From: DATJFQ01 sp035492775
GTDB lineage: Bacteria; Acidobacteriota; Vicinamibacteria; Vicinamibacterales; 2-12-FULL-66-21
NCBI GenBank assembly: GCA_035492775.1
Contig: DATJIW010000080.1
Span: forward strand, 1 to 64,000
Length of the DNA: 64,000 nucleotides
Direction: 5' to 3'
Below, piece after piece: positions 26,701 through 35,186 of this stretch. Each line of letters opens with the position of its first letter. The first letter of the stretch is position 1. The translations under genes were made by a program, and so were the position numbers. Below the pieces are notes generated by a model. The model saw only the letters and a program-made list of their open reading frames with translations. It did no database searches and had not been told where the DNA came from.

Positions 26701-26790
26701 TCCCAACTCCCAACTCCCAATTCCCAATTCCCAATTCCTAATGCCTAACTCCCAATTCCCAATTCCCAAAGTACCCGCCCGGGTTGGGAA
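26701..26790. repeat. Heptad array CCCAATT/CCCAACT between convergent genes
   Basis: About nine 7-base units of the type CCCAATT or CCCAACT with a few drifted copies, followed by a CCCGGGTTGGG segment that can fold back. On the minus strand this is GGG-N4-GGG-N4, compatible with a G-quadruplex. It fills the gap between two gene ends that face each other. Confidence 0.85.
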
Positions 26791-26805
26791 TAGACGCAGT
26801 GCCGC

Positions 26806-27708
26806 CTATTGAAGGTGCTTCTTGAAGAAGTCGAGCACCATCGGCCACGCCTGTTCGGTAGCCTTCATGTTGCCGGGCGCCTGCTCGTTGCCGGACTGCT
26901 GCCGCAGGAAACCGTGCCCAGCGCCGTCGAAGATACGGGGCTCGTAGTCGACGCCGTGCTTGGCGAGCTCCCCTTGCGCAAGATCGATATTCGCGTTCAC
27001 CCGGTTGTCGTTGCCGCCATATAGACCGAGAATTGGAGCCTTCGCATGCGCGTAACGCTCCGCTTCGGTTGGCATCGGGCCGTAGAACGAGACGGCGGCG
27101 TCCAGCGCCGGCTGATAGATCGCATAGCCGAAGCTGGTGCCGCCGCCCCAGCAGAAGCCGACCGTGCCTACCCGTCCGTTGGCCGACGGAATCGTTTTCG
27201 CGTACGCGCGGACGGCGTCGAGGATTCGATTCGTGTCCTGAAAAGTCAGGTTGCGGATCGCCTGTGTGGCGCCCTGTTCTCCGAGCTCTTCGCTGCCGCC
27301 GCCATTCGGCGCCATCCCCGAGAGGAAGTCGGGAGCAATCGCGATGTACCCGTCGCGCGCGAGCTGGTCGGCGACGCCGCGGACCCAGTCGCTGAGGCCA
27401 AAGATCTCGTGAATCACGATGACGACGGGCGCCTTGTCTTTTCGCTCCGGATACACGACGAACGATTTGATCTTCCTGTTGCCGTCGTTGACGTCCACCC
27501 ATTCCTGGTGGCGCGGCGAGTTCTTCAGACGGTCGGCCGCACCCCCGGCATCCGGCGGCAGGTTCGGATTGCTCTGCGCCGGCGCTGCAGACGGCGCCTG
27601 CTGTTCCATCATGTGACCGGCGTGCGGATCGACTGCTCCCTGTGGCGTCTGCGCCGCCGGCGCGGCGAGCGCCGCAGCACAAAGCCACGTGAACACCTGA
27701 CGCTTCAT
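26806..27708 (-). CDS. Exported dienelactone hydrolase-family protein
   Basis: 300 aa alpha/beta hydrolase. The start ATG 27708 has GGAGG upstream and begins a signal peptide (MKRQVFTWLCAAALAAPA). The mature N-terminus has a His/Met-rich stretch (HAGHMMEQQ). The family signature is complete: VIHEIFGLSDW with the conserved Glu, the nucleophile GFCWGGG (Cys), Asp in GGNDNRV and His in DGAGHGF. It probably opens lactones or cleaves small esters in the periplasm. Its start overlaps the stop of the upstream epimerase gene by 4 bases, so the two are one operon. Confidence 0.92.
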   Translation of the reverse strand: MKRQVFTWLCAAALAAPAAQTPQGAVDPHAGHMMEQQAPSAAPAQSNPNLPPDAGGAADRLKNSPRHQEWVDVNDGNRKIKSFVVYPERKDKAPVVIVIHEIFGLSDWVRGVADQLARDGYIAIAPDFLSGMAPNGGGSEELGEQGATQAIRNLTFQDTNRILDAVRAYAKTIPSANGRVGTVGFCWGGGTSFGYAIYQPALDAAVSFYGPMPTEAERYAHAKAPILGLYGGNDNRVNANIDLAQGELAKHGVDYEPRIFDGAGHGFLRQQSGNEQAPGNMKATEQAWPMVLDFFKKHLQ

Positions 27709-28601
27709 CGCTTTTCCTCCATTCGCCATTCTTCCAGGAGCCGGGGCACGGCGCCGGATGCCGAGTGCAGCGTTGGCGACCAGCCGATCGCGCGCGACCT
27801 CGTGCTCGCAAGCCGTTGATCGAGCGCAAGGATGTCGGCATAGCTGCCCATCTTCTTCCGTGCTTCCGGCAGCGGCACGCGGCGGATCGTCGGCGGGAGC
27901 GCCGTGTGTGAGGCAATGGCCGACACGAGGTCGTTCACCGTCTCGTCCGCCCCGTCGGTCGCGTGATAAATCCCCGAAGCGGCCGGCGTCTTTACCAGGC
28001 GGAGATACAGCTCTCCCACGTCGCGGTTGTACACGAGCGGCCAGTGGTTCTCGCCGGAGCCGATGATCCGAATGAGCCCGTTCGAGGCTTCCTTCAACAG
28101 ATCCCCGACGATCCCCCGGCGGCCGCCATACACAATCCCCGGCCGGACGACGATCGCGCGCATGCCGCTCGACTGCAGGGCGAGCACCCGCGCCTCGTGC
28201 GCCTGCCGCCACATCATGCTGTCGGGCGGATTGGCCGCCGCTGTTTCGTCCACGACAAGCGGCGCCGGTCCAAGCACCGAGTTGCCAGATGTGTAGATGA
28301 CGAACCGATCCTCACGGCTTGGGAGAGCACAGATCACGTCGAGCGCTGCCTGATCCACCGTGCGGACGCGCGCCCCGTATTCAGTCGCCGCATGAATGAT
28401 TCCGTCGGCAACGGCCGCCGCATCGCGCCACGTCGCCGGCTGCATGAGATTGCCAAGCACCGGGTATGCACCGCGGCGCTGCACGTCGGCAGCCGCGTCG
28501 GTCGTGCGGACGAGCGCATCCACGTGCTGTCCGCCGCGGACGAGCGCATCGAGGATTGCTCTCCCGAGATACCCCGTACCACCGGTAAGGAAAATTCGCA
28601 T
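27705..28601 (-). CDS. NAD-dependent epimerase/dehydratase-like extended SDR
   Basis: 298 aa. The Rossmann motif is TGGTGYLGR at the N-terminus, followed by the ATEYG and IYTSGNSVLG blocks. The catalytic YxxxK of classical members is replaced in MMWRQAHEAR, so it may be an atypical (NmrA-like) SDR without the usual chemistry. VVRPGIVYGGRRG and the C-terminal substrate domain are otherwise normal. Operon with the hydrolase downstream (ATGA overlap). No clear Shine-Dalgarno. Divergent from the ligase gene across 31 bases. Confidence 0.85.
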   Translation of the reverse strand: MRIFLTGGTGYLGRAILDALVRGGQHVDALVRTTDAAADVQRRGAYPVLGNLMQPATWRDAAAVADGIIHAATEYGARVRTVDQAALDVICALPSREDRFVIYTSGNSVLGPAPLVVDETAAANPPDSMMWRQAHEARVLALQSSGMRAIVVRPGIVYGGRRGIVGDLLKEASNGLIRIIGSGENHWPLVYNRDVGELYLRLVKTPAASGIYHATDGADETVNDLVSAIASHTALPPTIRRVPLPEARKKMGSYADILALDQRLASTRSRAIGWSPTLHSASGAVPRLLEEWRMEEKR

Positions 28602-28632
28602 CTCGCGCGCTTGCCATCATAATTCACACAAC

Positions 28633-31245
28633 ATGCCCAGGCGCACGCTGCTGGACTTCCTGTCCGACCTCGAGTCCACGCCGTCCACAGCAGCGGCCGA
28701 CTTCCTGACCTACGACGACGGATACCGGACATGGACCTGGACGTACGCGCAGCTCGCTGACGCATCGGCGGCGTTCGCCGCGCGCCTCGCCGACGCTTCG
28801 ATCCGCGGTGGAGACGCCATCGCGATCTGGAGCGAGAACCGTCCTGAATGGATCGCGGCGCTCTGGGGATGTCTGCTCGAAGGCGTCGTGCTCGTTCCGA
28901 TCGACTACCGCGCCTCGCCGGAATTCCTGCTCAAGGTGGCCGGCATCGTCAACGCGCGCGGCGTCATCGTCGGCGACACGGTGGATGCCGACAGCCTGGG
29001 AACGTCACGGGTGATCTGGAGAACATCGGAGTTGCGGGCGTCCTCGTCCGTCGTCCGTCGGCCGTTATCGCCGGAAGCCTCGGAGATTGGGCCCGATACG
29101 ACTGCCGAGATCATCTTTACTTCCGGAGCAACGGCCGAGCCGAAGGGAGTCGTGCTGACGCACAGGAACGTGCTCGCGAACATCGTTCCGATTGAAAAAG
29201 AAGTCGCGCACTATCGGAAGTACATCCGGCTCTTCAGCCCTATTCGGTTTCTCAACCTGCTGCCGCTCAGTCACATGTTCGGCCAGGCGATGGCCACGTT
29301 CGTCCCGCCGATGCTGCCCGGCCTCGTCGTCTTCACCCGCAGCTACGCACCCCAGGACGTGATCCGTCAAATTCGCGATCGGCGGATCTCCGTGCTGGTG
29401 TGCGTGCCGAAGATGCTCGAAGTGCTCAAGGAGCATGTGATCCGTGTCGCTCCGGAAGCAGCGACGCCGCCGGGCGCCGATATGCACTGGGCTCGCCGAT
29501 GGTGGAAGTACCGCCGGATCCATCGAATGTTCGGATTCAAATTCTGGGCGATGGTGGTGGGCGCGGCGCCGCTCGATCCGGAACTCGAAGCGTTCTGGGG
29601 ACGCCTGGGATTTGCCGTCGTCCAGGGATATGGCCTGACGGAGACGGCGCCGATTGTCACGCTCAATCACCCGCTGCGGGCCGCGCGCGGCGCGGTGGGA
29701 AAGCCAATTGCCGGCGTAGAGGTCCGGATTGCCGACGACGGCGAAATCCTCGTACGCGGAGAGAACGTCACACGCGGGTACTACAACGCACCGGAGGAAA
29801 CACGGGCCGCGTTCGAGGACGGCTGGTTCCACACGGGCGACATCGGTGAATTCGACGATCGCGGTCAGCTGCACATCAAGGGCCGTAAGAAAGAGATGAT
29901 CGTCACGCCCGAGGGGCTGAACGTCTTTCCGGAAGACGTCGAGCGCGCGCTGAACGCTCAACCGGGTGTGCGCGACGCGGCCGTCGTGGGCGCTCCCCTG
30001 CCGGGTACGACCGCCGAGCGCGTCCAGGCGGTCATGGTCGTGGAGCCGGGCACCGATCTGGACGCCGTCGTCCGCGCGGCGAATGCGGAGCTTGCCGATC
30101 ATCAGCGCATTCGCGCGGCCGTCGTCTGGCCGCAGGCGGAGCTTCCCCGGACGGAAGGTACCAGGAAATTGAAGCGGCGCGAGCTGCGCAACTGGCTGAC
30201 GGGCGGAGGAGCGAGGCGGGAAGTTGGAGGCGCCACTGTCGGTGAGAAGACCGGTGCACGCGGAGTCGTCGAGGTGTTGCAGCGATTCGCGCCAGGCCGG
30301 ACCATCACTCCGGAGACGACAATCGAGGAGTTGGGTTTCAGCTCGCTCGAACGCGTCGAGCTGATGATGGCGCTCGAGGAGGCGCTTCAGGTCACGATCG
30401 ACGAATCGGGGTTCGCCGCAGCAAAAACGGTCGCCGACCTGGAGGGCCTCACCAAAGCAGTCGTCCTTTCAGAGGATGAAACCGCTTTCGCGGGTTCCGC
30501 CTCCGCATCTTCGGTGCTCGGACAGGACTCGGCGCCTTCGCGACCTCGACCCGAGGGCGACATCGCTTTCCCTTCCTGGAATCGCAGCTGGCCGGTTCGG
30601 ATCGTGCGGCGCGCGAGCTTACCGACCTGGATCCTGCCGCTCGGACGGATTTTCGCGCGCGTGAAGGTCGAAGGTCTGGAGAACCTCGAAGGGGTTGCGG
30701 GCCCGGTGATTTTCGCGTCCAACCACCAGAGTCATTTCGATACTCCGGTGATTCTCGATTCGCTGCCGCCGCGATGGCGCTACCGGGCCGCGCCGGCGAT
30801 GGCCAAGGAATTCTTCAAGGCTCACTTCTTCCCGGAGCAGTACGGCCGCGCAGCCTGGTTTACCAACAGCCTCAACTACTACCTGGCGTCGTTTTTCTTC
30901 AATGCATTTCCTCTGCCGCAGCGGGAGGCCGGGACCCGTCAGACGCTGCGTTACGTCGGTGAACTGCTGGGCGGCGGCTACTCGATCCTCATCTTTCCGG
31001 AAGGGAAGCGGACACAGGCCGGTGAGATCAACCAGTTCCAGCCGGGCGTGGGCATGATGGCCGCGCGGCTGGAGGTGCCGGTCGTACCCGTACGCCTCGA
31101 GGGGCTTGACCGAATCCTGCATTCGTCGGCGTTCTTTCCAACGGTTGGCCGCGGACGCTGCGCATTCGGGCGCGCCATGTCCTTGCAGGGCCACGACTAC
31201 GCGGCCCTGACGCGTCAAATAGAAGACGCCGTCAAAGCATTGTAG
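28633..31245 (+). CDS. Three-domain fusion: adenylate-forming acyl ligase - ACP - 1-acylglycerol-3-phosphate acyltransferase
   Basis: 870 aa. Residues ~1-530 are an AMP-binding ligase: FTSGATAEPKGVVLTH, QGYGLTETAP, DGWFHTGDIGEFD and the catalytic Lys region near RTEGTRKLKRRELR. Residues ~540-610 are an acyl carrier protein with ELGFSSLERVEL; Ser571 would carry phosphopantetheine. Residues ~670-870 are a PlsC domain with NHQSHFD (His698-Asp703) and FPEGKRTQAG. The likely role is to activate a fatty acid, hold it on the built-in carrier and acylate a lysophospholipid, like Aas but with domains reversed and an ACP between. A short GTCCGTC-type repeat lies in frame at 29046-29066. CATAAT lies 9 bases upstream of the start. 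Confidence 0.92.
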   Translation: MPRRTLLDFLSDLESTPSTAAADFLTYDDGYRTWTWTYAQLADASAAFAARLADASIRGGDAIAIWSENRPEWIAALWGCLLEGVVLVPIDYRASPEFLLKVAGIVNARGVIVGDTVDADSLGTSRVIWRTSELRASSSVVRRPLSPEASEIGPDTTAEIIFTSGATAEPKGVVLTHRNVLANIVPIEKEVAHYRKYIRLFSPIRFLNLLPLSHMFGQAMATFVPPMLPGLVVFTRSYAPQDVIRQIRDRRISVLVCVPKMLEVLKEHVIRVAPEAATPPGADMHWARRWWKYRRIHRMFGFKFWAMVVGAAPLDPELEAFWGRLGFAVVQGYGLTETAPIVTLNHPLRAARGAVGKPIAGVEVRIADDGEILVRGENVTRGYYNAPEETRAAFEDGWFHTGDIGEFDDRGQLHIKGRKKEMIVTPEGLNVFPEDVERALNAQPGVRDAAVVGAPLPGTTAERVQAVMVVEPGTDLDAVVRAANAELADHQRIRAAVVWPQAELPRTEGTRKLKRRELRNWLTGGGARREVGGATVGEKTGARGVVEVLQRFAPGRTITPETTIEELGFSSLERVELMMALEEALQVTIDESGFAAAKTVADLEGLTKAVVLSEDETAFAGSASASSVLGQDSAPSRPRPEGDIAFPSWNRSWPVRIVRRASLPTWILPLGRIFARVKVEGLENLEGVAGPVIFASNHQSHFDTPVILDSLPPRWRYRAAPAMAKEFFKAHFFPEQYGRAAWFTNSLNYYLASFFFNAFPLPQREAGTRQTLRYVGELLGGGYSILIFPEGKRTQAGEINQFQPGVGMMAARLEVPVVPVRLEGLDRILHSSAFFPTVGRGRCAFGRAMSLQGHDYAALTRQIEDAVKAL

Positions 31246-31254
31246 GCGCGTCAT

Positions 31255-31283
31255 TTGCATTCGGACGCAAAATCTGGCACAAT
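31255..31283 (+). promoter_or_regulatory. Putative promoter of infA
   Basis: TTGCAT (31255-31260), 17 bases, CACAAT (31278-31283). Matches to consensus are 3 and 4 of 6, but the spacing is ideal and the surrounding bases are AT-richer than average. The predicted leader is about 20 bases and includes AAAGGA. Confidence 0.4.
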
Positions 31284-31307
31284 CTTTGATTTGAGAAAGG
31301 ACAGAAT

Positions 31308-31526
31308 TTGAGCAAGGACGATCTGATTGATGTGCAAGGCACCGTCGTAGCGGTCCACAGCGGCGGGCTGTACCGCGTGCAGTGCGACCAGGGCCACGAA
31401 GTGCTGGCACAGCTCAGCGGCCGGATGCGCCGCTTCCGAATCAAGGTTGTTCCGGGTGACCGCGTCACCGTCGGTGTTTCCCCCTACGACCCGGTCCGGG
31501 GCATCATCACCTTCCGCGCTCGCTGA
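31308..31526 (+). CDS. infA: Translation initiation factor IF-1 (TTG start)
   Basis: 72 aa, exactly the usual length. An OB-fold S1-type protein that fills the ribosomal A site during initiation. Signatures: IDVQGTVVAVHSGGLYRV, a variant of the strand carrying RNA contacts, then SGRMRRFRIKVVPGDRVTV and SPYDPVRGIITFR. The start codon is TTG at 31308, supported by AAAGGA six bases upstream and by the family start. Followed 8 bases later by a DEAD-box helicase. Confidence 0.96.
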   Translation: MSKDDLIDVQGTVVAVHSGGLYRVQCDQGHEVLAQLSGRMRRFRIKVVPGDRVTVGVSPYDPVRGIITFRAR

Positions 31527-31534
31527 CGAACATT

Positions 31535-32788
31535 TTGAATCCCGATACAAACCACTCCGCCCCTGGCCGACGCCGCCGCGGCCGTCCGCGACGTTCGACG
31601 CGTACCGATCGAATCGTCGTCTCGCACAGGCCGCAGTCGACCGACCGGCCGCAGGCGCACTACGACCCTTCACCCACCCCGTTCGATACCCTCGGCCTCG
31701 ATACCGCCCTGCTCGAGGGCATCGCGGTCCGCGGTTTCCAGCGCACGACGCCGATTCAGAGCGCCGTCATTCCGATCGCGCTGCGCGGCGACGACGTCAT
31801 CGGCTGTGCTGATACCGGTACCGGCAAGACGGTCGCCTTCGTCCTGCCGATCCTGCACCGCATGCTGCGCACGCGCGCGGCCGATCCGGCCGATCGTGGC
31901 TACACGCGTGTGCTGATCCTCGCGCCGACGCGCGAGCTGTGCGTGCAGATCGAGGATGACGTGCAGGGGTTCGCGTACCACACGGATCTGACGAGCGTCG
32001 CGGTTTACGGCGGCGTCCCGATGGATCCGCAGGAACGGGCGCTCAAAGCCGGCGTCGACATCGTCGTCGCAACGCCCGGCAGGCTGATGGACCATCAGCG
32101 CAACGGCGCCGTCGATTTCTCCCGCGTTGACACGCTCGTCCTCGACGAAGCGGATCGGATGATGGACATGGGCTTCTGGCCTGACGTCCGCCGCATCGTG
32201 CAGACGCTCCCGGCGGCGCGGCAGACGCTGCTCTTCTCCGCCACCATGCCCGACGAAGTCATGCGGCTGGTCACCGAAGTCGTGCGCGACGCGCAATATG
32301 TGCAGATCGGATCCGCGGGCGGACCCGCCAAATCGATCACGCATGCGGTGCAGGCCGTCGCGGCGTCCGAAAAAACCGAGTGGCTGGCGCGCTTCCTCGG
32401 ACAGACGGACGGGCCGGTGCTGGTGTTCGTGCGGACAAAACAGGGAGCCGAGCGCCTCGCGCGGCGGCTCGCGGGTTTCGGCCTGCGCGCGGCGGCGCTG
32501 CACGCGGATCGCACGCAGCAGCAGCGGACGCAGGCCGTCGAAGGATTCCGGGGAGGGCATTACACCGTCCTCGTGGCGACCGACGTCGCGGCGCGCGGAC
32601 TCGACATCGACGGCATCACGCACGTCGTCAATTTCGAGGTGCCTGGATCCCGCGAGACGTACGTGCACCGCGTCGGCCGCACCGGCCGCGCCGCCGCTAC
32701 CGGCACTGCACTGACACTCGTCGCGCCGGAGGAACAGCGCGCGTTGCAAGCGCTTCAACGATCCTTCGGACCAGAATTGCAGGGATAG
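31535..32788 (+). CDS. DEAD-box RNA helicase
   Basis: 417 aa. A basic, disordered N-terminus (GRRRRGRPRRSTRTDR) precedes the helicase core: Q motif GFQRTTPIQS, Walker A ADTGTGKT, PTREL, ATPGRL, DEAD in VLDEADRM, SAT in LFSATMP, and C-terminal VATDVAARGLDID and HRVGRTGR. It unwinds RNA duplexes, probably in ribosome assembly or mRNA turnover (RhlE/DbpA-like, inference). The start TTG 31535 is the only candidate near the upstream gene and has no strong Shine-Dalgarno, so coupling with infA is likely. The next gene begins directly at its stop. Confidence 0.94.
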   Translation: MNPDTNHSAPGRRRRGRPRRSTRTDRIVVSHRPQSTDRPQAHYDPSPTPFDTLGLDTALLEGIAVRGFQRTTPIQSAVIPIALRGDDVIGCADTGTGKTVAFVLPILHRMLRTRAADPADRGYTRVLILAPTRELCVQIEDDVQGFAYHTDLTSVAVYGGVPMDPQERALKAGVDIVVATPGRLMDHQRNGAVDFSRVDTLVLDEADRMMDMGFWPDVRRIVQTLPAARQTLLFSATMPDEVMRLVTEVVRDAQYVQIGSAGGPAKSITHAVQAVAASEKTEWLARFLGQTDGPVLVFVRTKQGAERLARRLAGFGLRAAALHADRTQQQRTQAVEGFRGGHYTVLVATDVAARGLDIDGITHVVNFEVPGSRETYVHRVGRTGRAAATGTALTLVAPEEQRALQALQRSFGPELQG

Positions 32789-33067
32789 ATGGACGACACC
32801 AATCCGTTTGGAACCCCACCCCCGCCCGCGCCCGCCGAGGAACCGGCCAGCGCTCCCGCCGAACCGCTCGTCGATCCGGCGGTCGTGAAATTTCGTTCGT
32901 GCCGCTGGCGCGCGCAGCCCGACGAAGGGGAGTACTGCACGCACCGCGACGTGCTGCCGTTCGCGGGCAAAGAAGGCTTCAAGCCGGAGTCATGGTGCCC
33001 CGACTGCGCGTTCTACAAGCTCCGGCGGACTCCCAAGAAGCGGGAACGCTCTGAGTACACTTATTGA
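32789..33067 (+). CDS. Small Cys-cluster protein of unknown function
   Basis: 92 aa. After a Pro/Ala-rich N-terminus (PPPPAPAEEPASAPAEP) there is a compact motif FRSCRWR, then EYCTHRDVLP, then SWCPDCAFYKLRR: four Cys and a His that probably bind zinc or an iron-sulfur cluster. The tail is basic (KKRERSEY). The ATG immediately follows the helicase stop codon, so it is probably translated by reinitiation and may work with the helicase or ribosome. No family recognised. Confidence 0.75.
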   Translation: MDDTNPFGTPPPPAPAEEPASAPAEPLVDPAVVKFRSCRWRAQPDEGEYCTHRDVLPFAGKEGFKPESWCPDCAFYKLRRTPKKRERSEYTY

Positions 33068-33078
33068 TGAATTGAGAT

Positions 33079-33191
33079 AATTCCCAACTCCCAATTCCCA
33101 ATTCTCACCTGTCAAGCGTCAATCCCCAATCGTTTCAGTTCCAAATCCTCTTGATTGAATTGGGAGTTGGGAATTGGGAGTTGGGAATTGG
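33079..33191. repeat. Inverted heptad arrays between convergent genes
   Basis: The left arm (33079-33105) has CCCAACT/CCCAATT units and the right arm (33158-33191) has five AATTGGG/AGTTGGG units. The arms are complementary with a 52-base spacer, so the whole element can fold into one long hairpin. It occupies the gap between the small Cys protein and the MerR-TPR gene, which face each other. Confidence 0.85.
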
Positions 33192-33193
33192 CG

Positions 33194-34027
33194 CTAATCA
33201 CTGAATTCCCTGGCCAGCTCGATCCATTCACCATTGGGCGCCAGCTCCTGATACGTCCGCCAGTGCGGCTTCGCCTCGGGCGAGTGGCCGGTCTTCTCGA
33301 GCGTCACGGCCAGGTAGAAATGCGCGTCGGGGTAACCCGGGTTGAGCGCGACGGCGTCGCGGTAGCAGACGAGCGCATCCCGATATCGCCCGAGATCGTG
33401 ATGGATGTTGCCCAGGTTGAAATGCGCCTCGAAGCAATCCGGGTCGAGTCCGATCGCCCGTTCGTACAACGCCTGCGCTTCGATCAGCTCGTCCCGCGCG
33501 TAGTGGATGTTCGCGAGGTTCACGATCGCGGGCACCAGGTCGGGATCGATCACCAGCGCCTTCCGGTAGGCGGCCGCGGCGCTTTCCATCTTCTTCTCGT
33601 CGCCGTCGTCCAGCCGCGATCCCTCGACGAAGTACTTCGCCGCCAGCGCCGACTGCGGGTCGCTGAACGGGAAGGCGACGCCGGGTGCGGGGCCGGACGC
33701 GCGGTCGGGCATTTGCGGCCTGGTCTCGCGCTGCGGCAGCGCGACGACCTTCGCGGTCGCCGTGTTGGTCGAATGGAAGTCGAGCTGCAGCTGTCCCGCG
33801 TGTTCCGCCGCAAGGGCGCGAAGCGCCACTTTCAGAGGAACCGCCCGATCGAGTTCGTGCGCGAGCTGCTTGATCGCGGCGATGTCGTGGAAGTCGTAGA
33901 GGCGTTCAGCCCCCGCCGCACGCGCCGCCGGTTTGATGAGTCCCCACTTCTCCAGGTAGCGGAGATGGTTCTCGGTGATCCGCGGGTAGAGATGGCGGAT
34001 GTCGCGAACGCCGGATCCGGATGACAC
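33194..34027 (-). CDS. MerR-type DNA-binding domain fused to TPR repeats
   Basis: 277 aa. The N-terminal ~70 residues form a MerR winged helix: YPRITENHLRYLEKWGLIKP, then RLYDFHDIAAIKQL. After a linker, residues ~125-270 hold four TPR units (AAAYRKALVIDPDLV, AQALYERAIGLDPDCFEAHFNLG, ALVCYRDAVALNPGYPDAHFYLA). MerR domains bind promoters as dimers; the TPR part probably senses a protein partner in place of a metal or drug site. No Cys ligands are present. The start GTG 34027 is weakly supported. It diverges from the glucokinase gene across 54 bases, a possible target. Confidence 0.85.
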   Translation of the reverse strand: MSSGSGVRDIRHLYPRITENHLRYLEKWGLIKPAARAAGAERLYDFHDIAAIKQLAHELDRAVPLKVALRALAAEHAGQLQLDFHSTNTATAKVVALPQRETRPQMPDRASGPAPGVAFPFSDPQSALAAKYFVEGSRLDDGDEKKMESAAAAYRKALVIDPDLVPAIVNLANIHYARDELIEAQALYERAIGLDPDCFEAHFNLGNIHHDLGRYRDALVCYRDAVALNPGYPDAHFYLAVTLEKTGHSPEAKPHWRTYQELAPNGEWIELAREFSD

Positions 34028-34068
34028 TTCCGCGAAAGATGCGCGAGGCCGCGCGGAATGTCAAGCAA

Positions 34069-34074
34069 TAGAAT
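34069..34074 (+). promoter_or_regulatory. -10-like element TAGAAT upstream of glucokinase
   Basis: TAGAAT ends 7 bases before ATG 34082. The only purine-rich stretch (AGGTGG) sits one base before that ATG, too close to serve as Shine-Dalgarno, so a leaderless mRNA fits better. Confidence 0.4.
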
Positions 34075-34081
34075 AGGTGGA

Positions 34082-35101
34082 ATGCTGCTCGCAGGCGACA
34101 TCGGCGGGACCAAGACGCTGCTCGGCCTGTTCGACTCGGCGCCCGATCGCCCCGTATCGATCGAAGTCGGGGAGTTCACGACGCTCGACTACGACGATCT
34201 CGTGCCGATGATCCGCGAGTTCCTGAAGGCGCGCGGCGTGGAGGCGCGCGCGATCACTGCGGCGAGCTTCGGCGTCGCGGGCGCCGTCACGGATCAGGTA
34301 GCACGGCTCACGAACGTACCGTGGCTGGTCGATGCAGCGGCGATTTCGCAGGCGGGCGATTTGCGCCAGGTGACCCTGCTCAACGATCTCGAGGCGATGG
34401 CGTTCTCGGTGCCGGTGCTCGAGCCGAAGGAACTGGGCGTCCTGCAGCATGGCGTTGCGCAGCCAGCCGGCAACGCGTGCGTCATCGCGGCGGGCACCGG
34501 GCTCGGCGAGGCGCTCCTGCACAATATCGACGGACGCTTCATCCCCGGCGCTTCCGAAGGCGGCCATGCCGATTGGGCGGCCCGGACGCCGCGGGAAGTG
34601 CAGATGCTGTCTACGCTCACCAGCATCTACGGCCGTGTCAGCGTGGAGCACATCGTCTCGGGACCGGGTCTGGTGAACATCTATCAGTTCACGCACCAGG
34701 CGTTCGGGTCGAAGACCCTGCTGTGGCCGTCCGCGTACCTCCCGGCTCGCACGTGCAGTTCCGTCGGAACCGTCGCGGACCCCGTCGACCTGCCAGCCGC
34801 CATCAGTCGATCCGCGCTCGAGCGCCGCTGTGCCCCCTGTGTCGAGACGCTCGAACTCTTCGTCGGCGCGTATGGAGCGGAAGCGGGCAACCTGGCACTC
34901 CGCAGCGTGGCGACCGCCGGCGTCTACGTCGGCGGCGGGATTGCCCCGAAAATCCTGCCAGCGCTCCAGGACGGCATCTTCCTCGATGCGTTCCGCTCAA
35001 AGGATCCGATGGCCGACTTCGTCACCAGCTTCCCGGTCGCGGTGATTCTCAACCCCGAAGCCGGACTGCTCGGCGCCGCGGTACACGCCAACGAACGTTG
35101 A
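34082..35101 (+). CDS. glk: Glucokinase (Glk family)
   Basis: 339 aa. Phosphorylates glucose to glucose-6-phosphate with ATP. The phosphate-1 motif LAGDIGGTKT is right at the N-terminus. FGVAGAVTDQVARLTNVPW, the substrate block LLNDLEAMAFSV, the AAGTGLGEA motif and EGGHADWAAR match the E. coli-type Glk rather than ROK kinases (no CXCGXXGC zinc motif). The late GVYVGGGIAPKIL is the adenosine site. An upstream ATG at 34058 with GAGG nine bases before it is possible; I prefer 34082 on family length and the -10-like TAGAAT. Confidence 0.93.
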   Translation: MLLAGDIGGTKTLLGLFDSAPDRPVSIEVGEFTTLDYDDLVPMIREFLKARGVEARAITAASFGVAGAVTDQVARLTNVPWLVDAAAISQAGDLRQVTLLNDLEAMAFSVPVLEPKELGVLQHGVAQPAGNACVIAAGTGLGEALLHNIDGRFIPGASEGGHADWAARTPREVQMLSTLTSIYGRVSVEHIVSGPGLVNIYQFTHQAFGSKTLLWPSAYLPARTCSSVGTVADPVDLPAAISRSALERRCAPCVETLELFVGAYGAEAGNLALRSVATAGVYVGGGIAPKILPALQDGIFLDAFRSKDPMADFVTSFPVAVILNPEAGLLGAAVHANER

Positions 35102-35151
35102 ACCCACAGCAGAAGCACCACCAAACCGCGGCAGATCGCGCGGCCGCGCTG

Positions 35152-35157
35152 TATAAT
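35152..35157 (+). promoter_or_regulatory. -10 element TATAAT of the TonB-receptor gene
   Basis: A perfect TATAAT with no convincing -35, 29 bases before ATG 35187. The leader would include the strong Shine-Dalgarno GGAGGTG. Confidence 0.45.
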
Positions 35158-35186
35158 CGCCAGCCGTACTAATGGAGGTGCACTGA

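Noticed and set aside
26584..26769. Open frame on the minus strand reading NWELG repeatedly
   Set aside because: It is only the translation of the intergenic GGGAATT heptads, with no start signal or family match.
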